Shown: positions 23,289-32,217, counted from the stretch's first letter. The stretch: 53,112 bases of DNA from Candidatus Pullilachnospira intestinigallinarum (GCA_018711275.1 DVIN01000035.1:1-53112); one strand, 5' to 3'. Made by a program: numbers and translations. The notes: generated by a model not told the origin, from the sequence alone.

Positions 23289-24650
23289 ATGAACGACCAA
23301 AAAGAACAGACATCCGGCTTTTACCGGTCGCTGCTTCGGCTGGTAATTCCCATTGCCATGCAGAATCTGATCAGTACAGCGGTAAATTCAGCGGATGTGG
23401 TGATGGTGGGATATGTGGGGCAGGATGCGCTTTCTGCCGTTTCACTGGCAAATCAGGTCCAGTTTATCCTTTCCCTGGTGTATTCGGGAGTGGCCTCCGG
23501 GGCCACTATGATGGCCGCCCAATATTGGGGAAAACGGGATACCGGAACCATCGAGAAAATTATGGGGATCGCCATGCGGATTTCCGTGGGCGTTTCCGTT
23601 TTGTTTGCCGTGATGGCCTGCGGATTTCCGCAGCTGCTGATGCGGATTTTTACCAGTGACGAAACGCTGATTGCCATTGGCTGCGATTATCTGCGGATTG
23701 TGGGATTGTCCTATCTCTTTATGAGCGTGTCGCAGGTATATCTGTGTATTATGCGCAGCATTGAGCGGGTGGTCTTTGCCATGGCGGTATTCGGATCGGC
23801 GCTGATTATCAATATCTGTCTGAACGGCGTGTTTATCTTCGGACTGTTCGGCCTGCCCCGGATGGGAGCAGCCGGAGCGGCGCTGGCTACGGTGATCGCC
23901 AGGGCGATAGAGACAGGAATCTGTATGCTGGACAATCTGGGAAAAAGACCGGTACATTTCCGGGTGCGCAGTGTGTTTTCCGGATATCCGGTACTGTTTG
24001 GGGATTATATCCGCTACGCCATGCCGGCTTTCGGCAACGAAGTGGTATGGGGCGTGGCATTTTCCATGTATTCCGTGATTATGGGTCATCTGGGAAGCGA
24101 TATGGTAGCTGCCAATTCGGTGGTTGTGGTGGCCAGAAATCTGGGAACCGTGGTCTGTTTCGGTATTGCCAACGGAGGCGCCATTTATCTGGGAAAGCAG
24201 ATCGGGGACGGTCAGATGGATCAGGTGAAGAAAAATGCCAGCCGTCTGTGCAGGATAACGTTTCTTACCGGGATACTTGGCGGACTGCTGGTGCTGCTGA
24301 TGCGGCCGGTGATGGTCCGGATGGTGGATCTTACGCCCACGGCCCTGTCTTATCTGACGGTGATGCTGTTCATCAACGCCTATTATGTGCTGGGACAGGC
24401 CATGAACACCACGGTGATCTGCGGTATTTTCCGCTCCGGAGGAGATTCCCGGTTCGGATTTCTCTGCGATACCCTTGATATGTGGGTGTTTGCGGTGCCG
24501 GCGGGATTTCTCGCGGCTTTTGTGCTGAAGCTTCCGCCCATGTGGGTGTATTTCATCATCTGTCTGGATGAATTTGTAAAGATGCCGTTTGTCTACCGGC
24601 ATTATAAGAGCTACCGCTGGCTGAAAAATATAACCAGGGAGAATGTATAA
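23289..24650 (+). CDS. MATE-family multidrug/metabolite exporter
   Basis: Twelve-helix cation-coupled exporter of the MATE (MatE, NorM/DinF-like) family. It has 453 residues and two homologous halves, with typical starts near LVIPIAMQNLISTAVNSADVVMVG and the mirrored second half near YAMPAFGNEVVWG. The ATG at 23289 is preceded by GGACAGGGG and a T run; an upstream in-frame TTG at 23241 would run through the hairpin and is rejected. The substrate cannot be told. It is placed between the flavodiiron and glycosidase genes without sharing an obvious pathway. Confidence 0.92.
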   Translation: MNDQKEQTSGFYRSLLRLVIPIAMQNLISTAVNSADVVMVGYVGQDALSAVSLANQVQFILSLVYSGVASGATMMAAQYWGKRDTGTIEKIMGIAMRISVGVSVLFAVMACGFPQLLMRIFTSDETLIAIGCDYLRIVGLSYLFMSVSQVYLCIMRSIERVVFAMAVFGSALIINICLNGVFIFGLFGLPRMGAAGAALATVIARAIETGICMLDNLGKRPVHFRVRSVFSGYPVLFGDYIRYAMPAFGNEVVWGVAFSMYSVIMGHLGSDMVAANSVVVVARNLGTVVCFGIANGGAIYLGKQIGDGQMDQVKKNASRLCRITFLTGILGGLLVLLMRPVMVRMVDLTPTALSYLTVMLFINAYYVLGQAMNTTVICGIFRSGGDSRFGFLCDTLDMWVFAVPAGFLAAFVLKLPPMWVYFIICLDEFVKMPFVYRHYKSYRWLKNITRENV

Positions 24651-24721
24651 CGCTCCCCCAAAAAAGAAAACGGGGCCTTTTGGCCTTGAAAATAAATATA
24701 ATCAACGAGGAGGATATTAAA

Positions 24722-27175
24722 ATGGCAATGAACGAATATAAGCTGCCCTCGCAGCCGCTTTGCAGAAAGGAGTCCGTGATCCAGGGAGATCATTTTCGGA
24801 TCACCATGCTGACGGAGGCGCTGGTGCGTCTGGAGTACAGCCAGGACGGTGTATTTGAGGACCGTCCCACCCAGTCGGTGCTGAACAGGGATTTCCCCAC
24901 GCCGGCATACCGGGTAGTGGATGAGGAAGAGGAGCTTGGCATCTATACCAGCCGTCTGGAGATCCACTATGACAGAAAGCCTTTTGCCGCCAACGGCCTG
25001 ACCATCAAAGTGAATGGGGAAAAAGGCGGCTGGGGAGCCACCTGGCATTTCGGCGAGGAGCCGGAGGATCTGGGAGGAACTGCCAGAACGCTGGATATGT
25101 GCGATGGCCCCATGGTGATTAATCCCAGGGGATATGGAGATATGCAGGAACCGGGGGAGGAGCCTTTTGTCGGCAAGCTTCCCATGGAACACGGTCTGAT
25201 CTCCAGGAGAAGTTTTTCCTATTTCGATGACAGCCGTTCCATGGTACTGACAGAGGACGGTTGGATTGAACCCAGAAAAGAAGGGGTCAAGGATATTTAT
25301 TTCTTCGGATACGGCCATCAGTATCTGGAATGTCTGAAGGATTTCTATCATCTGTGCGGAAAGACCCCGCTGCTGCCCCGGTACGCGCTGGGGAACTGGT
25401 GGAGCCGGTATCACAGATATACCGAGGACGAATATAAGGAGCTGGTGGAACGGTTTGAGAAGGAAGAGATTCCCTTCTCCGTGGCCGTGGTGGATATGGA
25501 CTGGCATCTGGTGGATGATGTGGATCCGAAATACGGAACCGGATGGACCGGTTATACCTGGAATAAAAACTTTTTCCCGGATCCGAAGGAGTTTATGTCC
25601 TGGCTTCACGATCACAATATGAAAATTACGCTGAATGTGCATCCGGCCGACGGTGTTCGTGCTTTTGAGGACGCCTATCCCCGGGTGGCCGAAAAGATGG
25701 GAATTGATCCCGCCAGCGAGATTCCGGTGCAGTTTGACCCGGCGGATCCAAAATTCATGGAAGTTTACCTGAAAGACCTGCATCATCCGCTGGAAGAAGA
25801 AGGCGTGGATTTCTGGTGGCTGGACTGGCAGCAGGGAACCGTCACAAAGGTTCCGGGGCTGGATCCTCTGTGGATGCTGAATCATTACCATTTCCTGGAC
25901 AGCAAATGGAAAGGTAACCGCCCCATGACTTTCTCCCGTTACGCGGGGGTGGGAAGCCACAGATATCCGGTAGGATTTTCAGGGGATACGGTGATTTCCT
26001 GGGAAAGCCTGAAATTCCAGCCCTATTTCACCAACACAGCCAGCAATATCGGTTATGGATGGTGGAGTCATGATATCGGCGGTCATATGATGGGAACACG
26101 GGATGATGAACTGATGGCCAGATGGGTACAGTACGGCGTATTCTCCCCCATCAACCGTCTCCACAGCACGGATAATCCTTTCAACGGCAAAGAACCCTGG
26201 AAGTTCGATAAAATTACCGAGGGTGTGATGGACGAATATCTGCGTCTGCGTCATGCCATGGTACCGTACCTTTATACCATGAACCGCAGAGCCAGCCGGG
26301 AAGATCTGCCGCTGGTACAGCCCCTGTACTATCTGGAGCCGGACCGGGAGGAGGCTTATCTGGTAAAGAATGAGTATTACTTTGGCTCCGAACTGCTGGT
26401 GTCCCCCATCACCGAGCCGCAGGATAAGCAGGCCAGAGCCGCCTGTGCGAAAACCTGGCTGCCTGAAGGATGCTGGGTGGATTTCTTCACCGGACTGGTC
26501 TATACGGGCGGCCGTATGATCAACGTATGGAGAGGTACGGAGAACATGCCGGTGTTTATGAAGGCCGGCGCCATTGTCCCCATGAAGGATATGAGCAGCT
26601 TTGACAACAGCGTGGAAAATCCGGAACACATGCAGGTGCGGGTATTCGCGGCTGCAGACGGGGAATTTACCCTGTGGGAGGACGCCGGCGACACACCGGA
26701 AGATCTGGATGAAAACTGGGCTTCCACCGCGCTTTCCATCCACACGGTGGAGGGTTCTTCCGTATTCACTGCTTCGGGAGCTCGCGGAAATCTTTCCGTA
26801 CTTCCGGAGAAGAGAAGCTGGAAAGTGGAGTTTGCAGCGTGTGAAAACGGAGCGGTATCCGCGAAGGTTGACGGAAAGGAAGTTGAAGCGGAAGTTTCTT
26901 ATGACGAAAAGACCGGTACGCTGACCGCCTTTGTGGAAAATGTACCGGTAACGGCAGAGCTGACCGTTTCCGTGGCTGGAACCATCCGGAAAAATCCGCT
27001 GGCAGATCTGTGCTATGATCTGCTGGAAAAGGCACAGATTGCCTATGAGCTGAAAGCGAAAATTCAGAAACTGGTGGAGAAGATGGGTGCAGACGCGATT
27101 CCCACCCTCAACACCCTGGGACTGAACGAGGCAGTATTCGGAGAAATCTGTGAGATCCTGACCGCAGGAAAGTAA
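24722..27175 (+). CDS. Glycoside hydrolase family 31 enzyme
   Basis: Retaining alpha-glycosidase, probably cytoplasmic since no signal peptide is seen. The 817 residues comprise an N-terminal beta-sandwich (to about 230), a TIM barrel (about 235-580) and C-terminal beta domains. The likely nucleophile is Asp368 in WWLDWQQG and the likely acid/base Asp422 in FSGDTVISW; the SHDIGGHM segment follows. The nucleophile motif differs from the more common DMNE/DGGE-type motifs of alpha-glucosidases, so the substrate subfamily is left open. A helical extension of about 60 residues closes the C-terminus. GAGGAGG lies 8 nt before ATG 24722. It is terminated by a strong hairpin. Confidence 0.9.
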   Translation: MAMNEYKLPSQPLCRKESVIQGDHFRITMLTEALVRLEYSQDGVFEDRPTQSVLNRDFPTPAYRVVDEEEELGIYTSRLEIHYDRKPFAANGLTIKVNGEKGGWGATWHFGEEPEDLGGTARTLDMCDGPMVINPRGYGDMQEPGEEPFVGKLPMEHGLISRRSFSYFDDSRSMVLTEDGWIEPRKEGVKDIYFFGYGHQYLECLKDFYHLCGKTPLLPRYALGNWWSRYHRYTEDEYKELVERFEKEEIPFSVAVVDMDWHLVDDVDPKYGTGWTGYTWNKNFFPDPKEFMSWLHDHNMKITLNVHPADGVRAFEDAYPRVAEKMGIDPASEIPVQFDPADPKFMEVYLKDLHHPLEEEGVDFWWLDWQQGTVTKVPGLDPLWMLNHYHFLDSKWKGNRPMTFSRYAGVGSHRYPVGFSGDTVISWESLKFQPYFTNTASNIGYGWWSHDIGGHMMGTRDDELMARWVQYGVFSPINRLHSTDNPFNGKEPWKFDKITEGVMDEYLRLRHAMVPYLYTMNRRASREDLPLVQPLYYLEPDREEAYLVKNEYYFGSELLVSPITEPQDKQARAACAKTWLPEGCWVDFFTGLVYTGGRMINVWRGTENMPVFMKAGAIVPMKDMSSFDNSVENPEHMQVRVFAAADGEFTLWEDAGDTPEDLDENWASTALSIHTVEGSSVFTASGARGNLSVLPEKRSWKVEFAACENGAVSAKVDGKEVEAEVSYDEKTGTLTAFVENVPVTAELTVSVAGTIRKNPLADLCYDLLEKAQIAYELKAKIQKLVEKMGADAIPTLNTLGLNEAVFGEICEILTAGK

Positions 27176-27219
27176 CAGAGAAATAAACAGGAAGAAGAAA
27201 AGAAAAACGGTAATCAGAC

Positions 27220-27274
27220 CGCCTGGCGAGGCAGACCGGAAAATCCGGGAGCCTGCATCGCCGGGCGTTTTTTT
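27220..27274 (+). terminator. Terminator after the GH31 gene
   Basis: CGCCTGGCGAGGCAG (27220-27234) pairs with CTGCATCGCCGGGCG (27253-27267) with one mismatch and one wobble. It encloses a CCGG/CCGG inner stem and is followed by seven T residues. Downstream to 27448 the sequence is AT-rich leader for sigG with no second gene. Confidence 0.88.
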
Positions 27275-27448
27275 GCCGTGCGGGTGAGAAGGCTTTCGGA
27301 CAAAAATTGTTCACCGGACGTTTCCTTAAAAAGTCAAGGAGTAAAACTTTTTTTAATTTTCTGCCGGGTGAATAGAGAAAAGTCCATATGAGAATCATTT
27401 TATTAGAGCGAAGTATGCTCCAGAACATATTTTCAGGAGGATTCTTAT

Positions 27449-28228
27449 ATGGCACTGAACAAGGTAGAAATCTGCGGCGTCAACACCGCGAAGCTTCCAA
27501 CACTCACCAATGAAGAAAAAGAATTGCTCTTTGAGAGAATAAAAAGCGGCGACAAAGAAGCCAGAGAATTATATATCAAGGGAAATCTCAGGCTGGTACT
27601 GAGCGTGATCAAACGGTTTGGCAGCAGTAATGAGAATGCCGACGACCTGTTTCAGATCGGATGCATCGGCCTTATGAAAGCCATTGATAATTTTGATACC
27701 ACGCTGAATGTGAAATTTTCCACCTATGCGGTTCCCATGATTATCGGTGAAATCCGCCGGTATCTGAGGGACAACAGCGCCATCCGGGTCAGCCGCTCCC
27801 TGCGGGACATTGCCTATAAAGCCATATACGCCAGAGAAAACTATGTGAAGAAAAATCTGAGGGAGCCCACCATCACGGAGATTGCCGGGGAAATCGGCAT
27901 TGACAAGGAGGAAATCGTGTATGCTCTGGACGCGATCCAGAGTCCCATGAGTCTGTATGAGCCGGTGTACACGGACGGCGGCGACACCCTCTATGTGATG
28001 GATCAGGTCAGCGACAAAAAGAACCGGGAGGAAAACTGGGTGGAGAATCTGGCGCTGCGGGACGCGGTGGCAAGGCTGGGAGCAAGAGAACAGCATATCA
28101 TCCGACTGCGTTTCTTTGAGGGGAAAACCCAGATGGAGGTGGCGGAGGAAATCGGTATTTCCCAGGCGCAGGTAAGCCGTCTGGAGAAAAATGCTCTGAA
28201 GACCATGCGGAATTATCTGCGGCCCTGA
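27449..28228 (+). CDS. sigG: RNA polymerase sporulation sigma-G factor
   Basis: Late forespore sigma factor. The 259 residues begin with the diagnostic NKVEICGVNTAKLP, which distinguishes sigma-G from sigma-F. Region 2 (NLRLVLSVIKRF, DLFQIGCIGLMKAIDNFD), the -10 recognition segment, region 3 (EPTITEIAGEIGI) and the region 4 helix-turn-helix (EEIGISQAQVSRLEK) are complete. AGGAGG lies 8 nt before the ATG. It is convergent with ylmC, a common clostridial neighbour. The upstream 170 bp should contain a sigma-F/sigma-G promoter, but no convincing pair could be assigned. Confidence 0.97.
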   Translation: MALNKVEICGVNTAKLPTLTNEEKELLFERIKSGDKEARELYIKGNLRLVLSVIKRFGSSNENADDLFQIGCIGLMKAIDNFDTTLNVKFSTYAVPMIIGEIRRYLRDNSAIRVSRSLRDIAYKAIYARENYVKKNLREPTITEIAGEIGIDKEEIVYALDAIQSPMSLYEPVYTDGGDTLYVMDQVSDKKNREENWVENLALRDAVARLGAREQHIIRLRFFEGKTQMEVAEEIGISQAQVSRLEKNALKTMRNYLRP

Positions 28229-28264
28229 GAAATGGAGGAAAGACGGAGGCCGCATGCCGCAGAC

Positions 28265-28519
28265 TCAGAATTTCCGAAGACACCGGTCTTCCTGGATTTC
28301 CACCAGAATAATATCCTCCCCGATCTGCCGGATGCAGTTCCAGGGAATACAGAATTCACTGTCCCTCCCAAAGCATCCGCAGAATCTTCCGGGGCCGGGA
28401 ATGATCAGTTCCGTGATCTGACCGGTCACCGGATGAAATTCCACATCCACCGGACAGCCGAGACTTTTGCAGGTACAGGTGTTGATCACTTCTTTCTGTT
28501 TCAGGTCAATAACACGCAT
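28265..28519 (-). CDS. YlmC/YmxH-family PRC-barrel protein
   Basis: Small sporulation-associated protein of unknown biochemical role, with a PRC-barrel fold. Its 84 residues show the family pattern: start RVIDLKQKEVINT, then the loop GCPVDVEFHPVTGQITELIIPG, and the end CIPWNCIRQIGEDIILVE. GGGAG lies 6 nt before the ATG at 28519; an upstream in-frame ATG at 28546 is less well placed. It is transcribed toward sigG. Several cysteines (CTCKSLGC, CGCFG, FCIPWNC) are more than usual for the family. Confidence 0.85.
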   Translation of the reverse strand: MRVIDLKQKEVINTCTCKSLGCPVDVEFHPVTGQITELIIPGPGRFCGCFGRDSEFCIPWNCIRQIGEDIILVEIQEDRCLRKF

Positions 28520-28631
28520 GAAAAACTCCCAGAATACAGGCCGCAAAAAGATTCCGGCGCCGTCTGCGGGGGGAAAACGGGCCGTAAGGCGGTCTTTCTT
28601 TACTTTATTATATGAAACGGTGACAATTATC

Positions 28632-28660
28632 TTGACGGTTCCTCCGGCAGTATATTATAG
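28632..28660 (+). promoter_or_regulatory. Probable promoter of nrdR
   Basis: TTGACG (28632-28637) is followed after 17 bp by TTATAG (28655-28660); TATTAT at 28653-28658 would give a 15-bp spacer. A leader of about 110 nt leads to the nrdR ribosome site GGGGGAG. Confidence 0.45.
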
Positions 28661-28777
28661 TAAAAAGCAGCAGCGGAGCGGTCTTTGACGGACCGATTCC
28701 GGGATGGCCGTCTGTCAGGCACTTTCCGCCGCAGACGGCACTTTTACAAAAAAGAAATCGGGGGAGACGTAAAGCTT

Positions 28778-29227
28778 ATGAAATGTCCGTTTTGCAATCA
28801 GGATAATACGCGGGTGGTGGATTCCAGACCGGTGGATGAAAATACGGCTATCCGCAGAAGAAGGCAGTGTGACGCCTGCGGAAAACGGTTTACCACTTAT
28901 GAGAAAGTGGAGACCATTCCGCTGATCGTAATCAAGAAGGATCAGAACCGGGAGCAGTTTGACCGGTCAAAGATCGAGGCGGGCGTACTGCGTGCCTGCC
29001 ACAAGCGTCCGGTATCCGCTCAGCAGATCCGTCAGCTGGTGGACGACGTGGAAAATGAGATTTATGCCATGGGAGAGCGGGAGATTCCCAGCAGCGTTAT
29101 CGGGGAGATTGTCATGGACCGGCTGAAAGATCTGGAAGCGGTGGCATACGTCCGTTTCGCCTCCGTGTACCGGGAGTTCAAAGACGTGAATACCTTTATG
29201 GATGAATTGAAAAAGTTTTTAAAATAG
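28778..29227 (+). CDS. nrdR: Transcriptional repressor NrdR
   Basis: Nucleotide-sensing repressor of ribonucleotide reductase genes. The 149 residues have the N-terminal zinc ribbon with CPFC (3-6) and CDAC pairs, the RRRRQC segment, and an ATP-cone domain from about residue 46 (VIKKDQNREQFDRSKI). ATG 28778 is preceded by GGGGGAG and yields the canonical MKCPFC start; in-frame upstream codons from 28685 are rejected. Synteny sigG-ylmC-nrdR is common in Clostridia. No ribonucleotide reductase gene is in the window. Confidence 0.97.
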   Translation: MKCPFCNQDNTRVVDSRPVDENTAIRRRRQCDACGKRFTTYEKVETIPLIVIKKDQNREQFDRSKIEAGVLRACHKRPVSAQQIRQLVDDVENEIYAMGEREIPSSVIGEIVMDRLKDLEAVAYVRFASVYREFKDVNTFMDELKKFLK

Positions 29228-29235
29228 TTTCCGGA

Positions 29236-29264
29236 TTGACAGGGAGAGGAAAGGGTGGTAAAAT
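29236..29264 (+). promoter_or_regulatory. Strong sigma-A promoter of the ABC importer operon
   Basis: A perfect -35 TTGACA (29236-29241) and -10 TAAAAT (29259-29264) are 17 bp apart, with a predicted start near 29271. Confidence 0.8.
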
Positions 29265-29280
29265 CCTTTTATTGATGATG

Positions 29281-29311
29281 CTTTAACGCATTAATGCGTA
29301 ACGGCTTAAAG
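29281..29311 (+). promoter_or_regulatory. Nested palindrome downstream of the ABC operon start
   Basis: A perfect 14-bp palindrome ACGCATTAATGCGT (29286-29299) is bracketed by CTTTAA (29281-29286) and TTAAAG (29306-29311). Its position at about +10 to +40 fits a repressor operator; as RNA it would form a hairpin before the ribosome site at 29317-29322. Confidence 0.5.
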
Positions 29312-29330
29312 AAGGATGGAGGAAGATGTG

Positions 29331-30410
29331 ATGAGAAATAAAACGGTAAAAAAGATGCTGGCGCTGACGGTTGCCGCCGTGCTGGCCGGCAGTATGGCGG
29401 CCTGCAGCCAGAGCGGCGGTCAGTCGGAAGAAGGAGCGGGGGACGCGGCCTCCCAGGAGGATGCATCGGACGGGACGCAGGCATCGGAAGATGAGGCGCA
29501 GGATTCCGCTTCCCAGGAGAGCGCTTCCGGAGAAACCTATAAAATCGGTGTGATCCAGTATATGCCCCATACGGCCCTGGACGCCGCCAATGAAGGATTT
29601 TTCGCAGCGCTGGATGAACTGGGAATCAGCTATGAAGCGGATCAGCAGAACGCGGCGGGAGAGACATCCACCTGTCAGACCATCGCGCAGAATCTGGCCA
29701 GCGCGGGCAATGACCTGATTTTTGCTATTGCCACTCCGGCGGCGCAGGCTATGGCGGGGGTGACCCAGGATATTCCCATTGTCCTGACGGCGGTGACAGA
29801 TCCGGCGGACGCGGGCCTGGTGGAATCCAACGACGCGCCGGGAGGAAATGTGACGGGAACTTCCGATCTGACGCCGGTGGCAGATCAGATCGCCCTGATT
29901 AAGAAAATTTTTCCGGATGCCGAGAAAGTGGGAATGCTGTACTGCTCTTCTGAGGCCAACTCCGTATTCCAGATTAATCTGGCGAAGGAAGCCTGCGATT
30001 CCGAGGGACTGTCTTATGAGGACTATACGGTTTCCAGTTCCAACGAGATCCAGAGTGTTGTGGAGTCCGCTGTGGGAAAAGTGGATGTGCTTTATTCCCC
30101 CACGGACAACATCATTGCCAATAATATGGCGACCGTATCCATGATTGCCAACGAGAATCAGCTTCCCGTTATCTGCGGGGAAGAGGGCATGGTGGACAAC
30201 GGCGGCCTGATCACCTACGGTATCAATTATTATGAACTGGGCCATATGGCAGGAGAGATGGCTGCCAGGATCCTCACCGGTGAAAGCCAGCCGGCGGATA
30301 TGCCCATCGAATATCTGGATGCTTCCGGATGTACCCTGAAGGTCAACGCCGATACGGCCGAGGCTCTGGGACTGGACGCGGCGGAACTGGAGGCGGCGGC
30401 ACAGTCCTGA
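29331..30410 (+). CDS. ABC transporter substrate-binding lipoprotein (ABC_sub_bind family)
   Basis: Extracytoplasmic solute receptor of the ABC_sub_bind type (PF04392; TrpX-like relatives). Its 359 residues start with a lipoprotein signal with lipobox SMAAC (Cys about 25), then an acidic Ser/Glu-rich linker (about 26-65), then a two-lobed periplasmic-binding fold (KIGVIQYMPHTALDAANEGF onward). ATG 29331 has GGAGGA upstream. It is the first gene of a complete importer with permease and ATPase. Substrate is unproven: relatives have been linked to tryptophan or other small amino-acid-like ligands. A hairpin separates it from the permease. Confidence 0.88.
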   Translation: MRNKTVKKMLALTVAAVLAGSMAACSQSGGQSEEGAGDAASQEDASDGTQASEDEAQDSASQESASGETYKIGVIQYMPHTALDAANEGFFAALDELGISYEADQQNAAGETSTCQTIAQNLASAGNDLIFAIATPAAQAMAGVTQDIPIVLTAVTDPADAGLVESNDAPGGNVTGTSDLTPVADQIALIKKIFPDAEKVGMLYCSSEANSVFQINLAKEACDSEGLSYEDYTVSSSNEIQSVVESAVGKVDVLYSPTDNIIANNMATVSMIANENQLPVICGEEGMVDNGGLITYGINYYELGHMAGEMAARILTGESQPADMPIEYLDASGCTLKVNADTAEALGLDAAELEAAAQS

Positions 30411-30443
30411 CGGCGGACAGATAAAACAGAACAGAGAAAAAAA

Positions 30444-30480
30444 CACGGGGAAAGGGAGAATATCCTTTTCCCCCGTGGTT
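30444..30480 (+). terminator. Intercistronic hairpin after the binding-protein gene
   Basis: CACGGGG (30444-30450) pairs with CCCCGTG (30471-30477) and continues inward as an A/G-rich arm against TCCTTTTC with a bulge. The following GTTTGT is a weak U tract. Such hairpins often lower expression of the permease and ATPase relative to the binding protein. Confidence 0.6.
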
Positions 30481-30499
30481 TGTAGGAGGAAATATTTCA

Positions 30500-31417
30500 A
30501 TGAGCGGTTTTCTGGTATCAATGCAGGGCGCCATTTCCCAGGGTGTAATCTGGGGAATCATGGCTCTGGGTGTATATATTACTTTCCGGATTATGGATAT
30601 TGCGGATCTGACAGTAGACGGAAGTTTTGCCCTGGGAGGATGTACCTGCGCGGTGCTGATGGCGCAGTACGGGATGAATCCCATTCTGGCGTTGCTGATC
30701 TCCACGCTGGCCGGTTTTCTGGCTGGGGCGGTCACGGGATTTCTGCACACGGTATTCGAGATCCCGGCGATACTGGCCGGTATTCTTACCCAGTATTCTC
30801 TCTGGTCCATCAACCTGCGGGTGATGGGGCAGAAAAGCAACATTCCGCTTCTGAACGTGGATTCCATCTTTACCTGGATGACGGAGGCCACCGGCCTGAG
30901 ACAGTCCACGGTGGTTCTTATCATCGGCGCCGTGGTGGTGGCGCTGCTGATCTGGGCGCTGTACTGGTTTTTCGGCACAGAGATGGGAGCGGCTCTCCGG
31001 GCCACCGGAAATAATGAAGCGATGATCCGGGCGCTGGGTGTGAATGTGAAAGTGATGAAGGTGCTGGCCCTGGCCATCAGCAACGCGCTGGTGGGGCTGT
31101 CAGGCGCACTGTACTGTCAGAGCTCCAAGGTGGGAGACATTCAGATGGGTACGGGAACCATTGTCATCGGTCTGGCGGCTATTGTCATCGGAGAGGTTCT
31201 GGTGGGAAGAAAGCGGGCTTTCGGCACCAAGCTTCTTTCCGCTGTACTGGGTTCCATCGTATTTTTCATCATCCGTGCGGTGGTTATGTGGTTTAAGATT
31301 ATGGAGGCCAATGATACCAAGCTGGTGTCCGCCATCATCGTGGTGCTGGCCCTGTGCGCTCCGGTGCTGTCCGCCCGGTGGAAGCAGAGAAAATCGTACG
31401 CAAAGGGGGATGAATAG
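30500..31417 (+). CDS. ABC transporter permease (branched-chain type)
   Basis: Integral membrane subunit forming the import channel. It has 305 residues with eight or nine hydrophobic helices. It belongs to the BPD_transp_2 class shown by GIMALGVYITFRIMDIADLTVDGSFALGG and the later GTEMGAALRATGNNEAMIRALGVN, the cytoplasmic coupling loop. AGGAGG lies 11 nt upstream. The ATPase gene follows after 2 nt, so they are translationally linked. Confidence 0.92.
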   Translation: MSGFLVSMQGAISQGVIWGIMALGVYITFRIMDIADLTVDGSFALGGCTCAVLMAQYGMNPILALLISTLAGFLAGAVTGFLHTVFEIPAILAGILTQYSLWSINLRVMGQKSNIPLLNVDSIFTWMTEATGLRQSTVVLIIGAVVVALLIWALYWFFGTEMGAALRATGNNEAMIRALGVNVKVMKVLALAISNALVGLSGALYCQSSKVGDIQMGTGTIVIGLAAIVIGEVLVGRKRAFGTKLLSAVLGSIVFFIIRAVVMWFKIMEANDTKLVSAIIVVLALCAPVLSARWKQRKSYAKGDE

Positions 31418-31419
31418 CC

Positions 31420-32217
31420 ATGCTGATCCTGAAGAATGTGGAAAAAACCTTTAACAAAGGGACCATCAATGAAAAAAAGGCGCTGCAGGGCGTGAACCTG
31501 ACGCTGAATCAGGGGGATTTCGTCACTGTCATCGGCGGAAACGGCGCGGGAAAATCCACCATGCTGAACATGATCGCAGGTGTTTATCCCATTGACAGAG
31601 GAACGATTATTCTGAATGGGGAGGATATTTCCAGAAAACCGGAATATGCCAGAGCAAAATTTCTGGGAAGAGTCTTCCAGGATCCCATGATGGGAACAGC
31701 GGCCGGGATGGAGATTGAAGAAAATCTGGCGCTGGCTTACCGGCGGGGACTGAAAAGAGGTCTGCGCTGGAGTATCACAAAAGGGGAAAAAGAGCGGTAC
31801 CACGAGGCGTTAAAGACTCTGGGACTGGGTCTGGAGGATCGGATGACCTCCAAGGTAGGCCTGCTCTCCGGCGGACAGCGTCAGGCCCTGACGCTGCTGA
31901 TGGCATCCCTGAGAAAGCCGGATCTGCTGCTTTTGGATGAGCATACGGCGGCGTTGGATCCCAAGACGGCGGCCAAGGTGCTGGAACTGACGGAGCAGAT
32001 TATTTCCCGGCAGAATCTGACGGCACTGATGATTACCCATAATATGAGGGATGCCATCCGTATGGGAAACCGGCTGATTATGATGCATGAAGGAAGAATC
32101 ATTTACGATGTGGCGGGGGAAGAGAAGAAAAATCTGAAGGTTTCCCAGCTCCTGGATAAATTTGAGCAGGTCAGCGGCGAGGAATTTGCCAACGACCGGA
32201 TGATGCTGGCAAAATAG
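31420..32217 (+). CDS. ABC transporter ATP-binding protein
   Basis: Energising ATPase of the importer. It has 265 residues with Walker A GGNGAGKST (about 41-49), the Q-loop in RVFQDPMMG, the signature LSGGQRQAL, Walker B LLLLDEHTAALD and the switch histidine in LMITHN. The signature and spacing fit the TrpZ-like group paired with ABC_sub_bind receptors. It starts 2 nt after the permease stop and ends the operon at a strong terminator. Confidence 0.95.
   Translation: MLILKNVEKTFNKGTINEKKALQGVNLTLNQGDFVTVIGGNGAGKSTMLNMIAGVYPIDRGTIILNGEDISRKPEYARAKFLGRVFQDPMMGTAAGMEIEENLALAYRRGLKRGLRWSITKGEKERYHEALKTLGLGLEDRMTSKVGLLSGGQRQALTLLMASLRKPDLLLLDEHTAALDPKTAAKVLELTEQIISRQNLTALMITHNMRDAIRMGNRLIMMHEGRIIYDVAGEEKKNLKVSQLLDKFEQVSGEEFANDRMMLAK

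Noticed and set aside
27360-27448. Sigma-F/sigma-G promoter for sigG
   Set aside because: GAATA (27370) and CATTTTA (27396) resemble the hexamers, but the 21-bp spacing is wrong; other pairings were worse.
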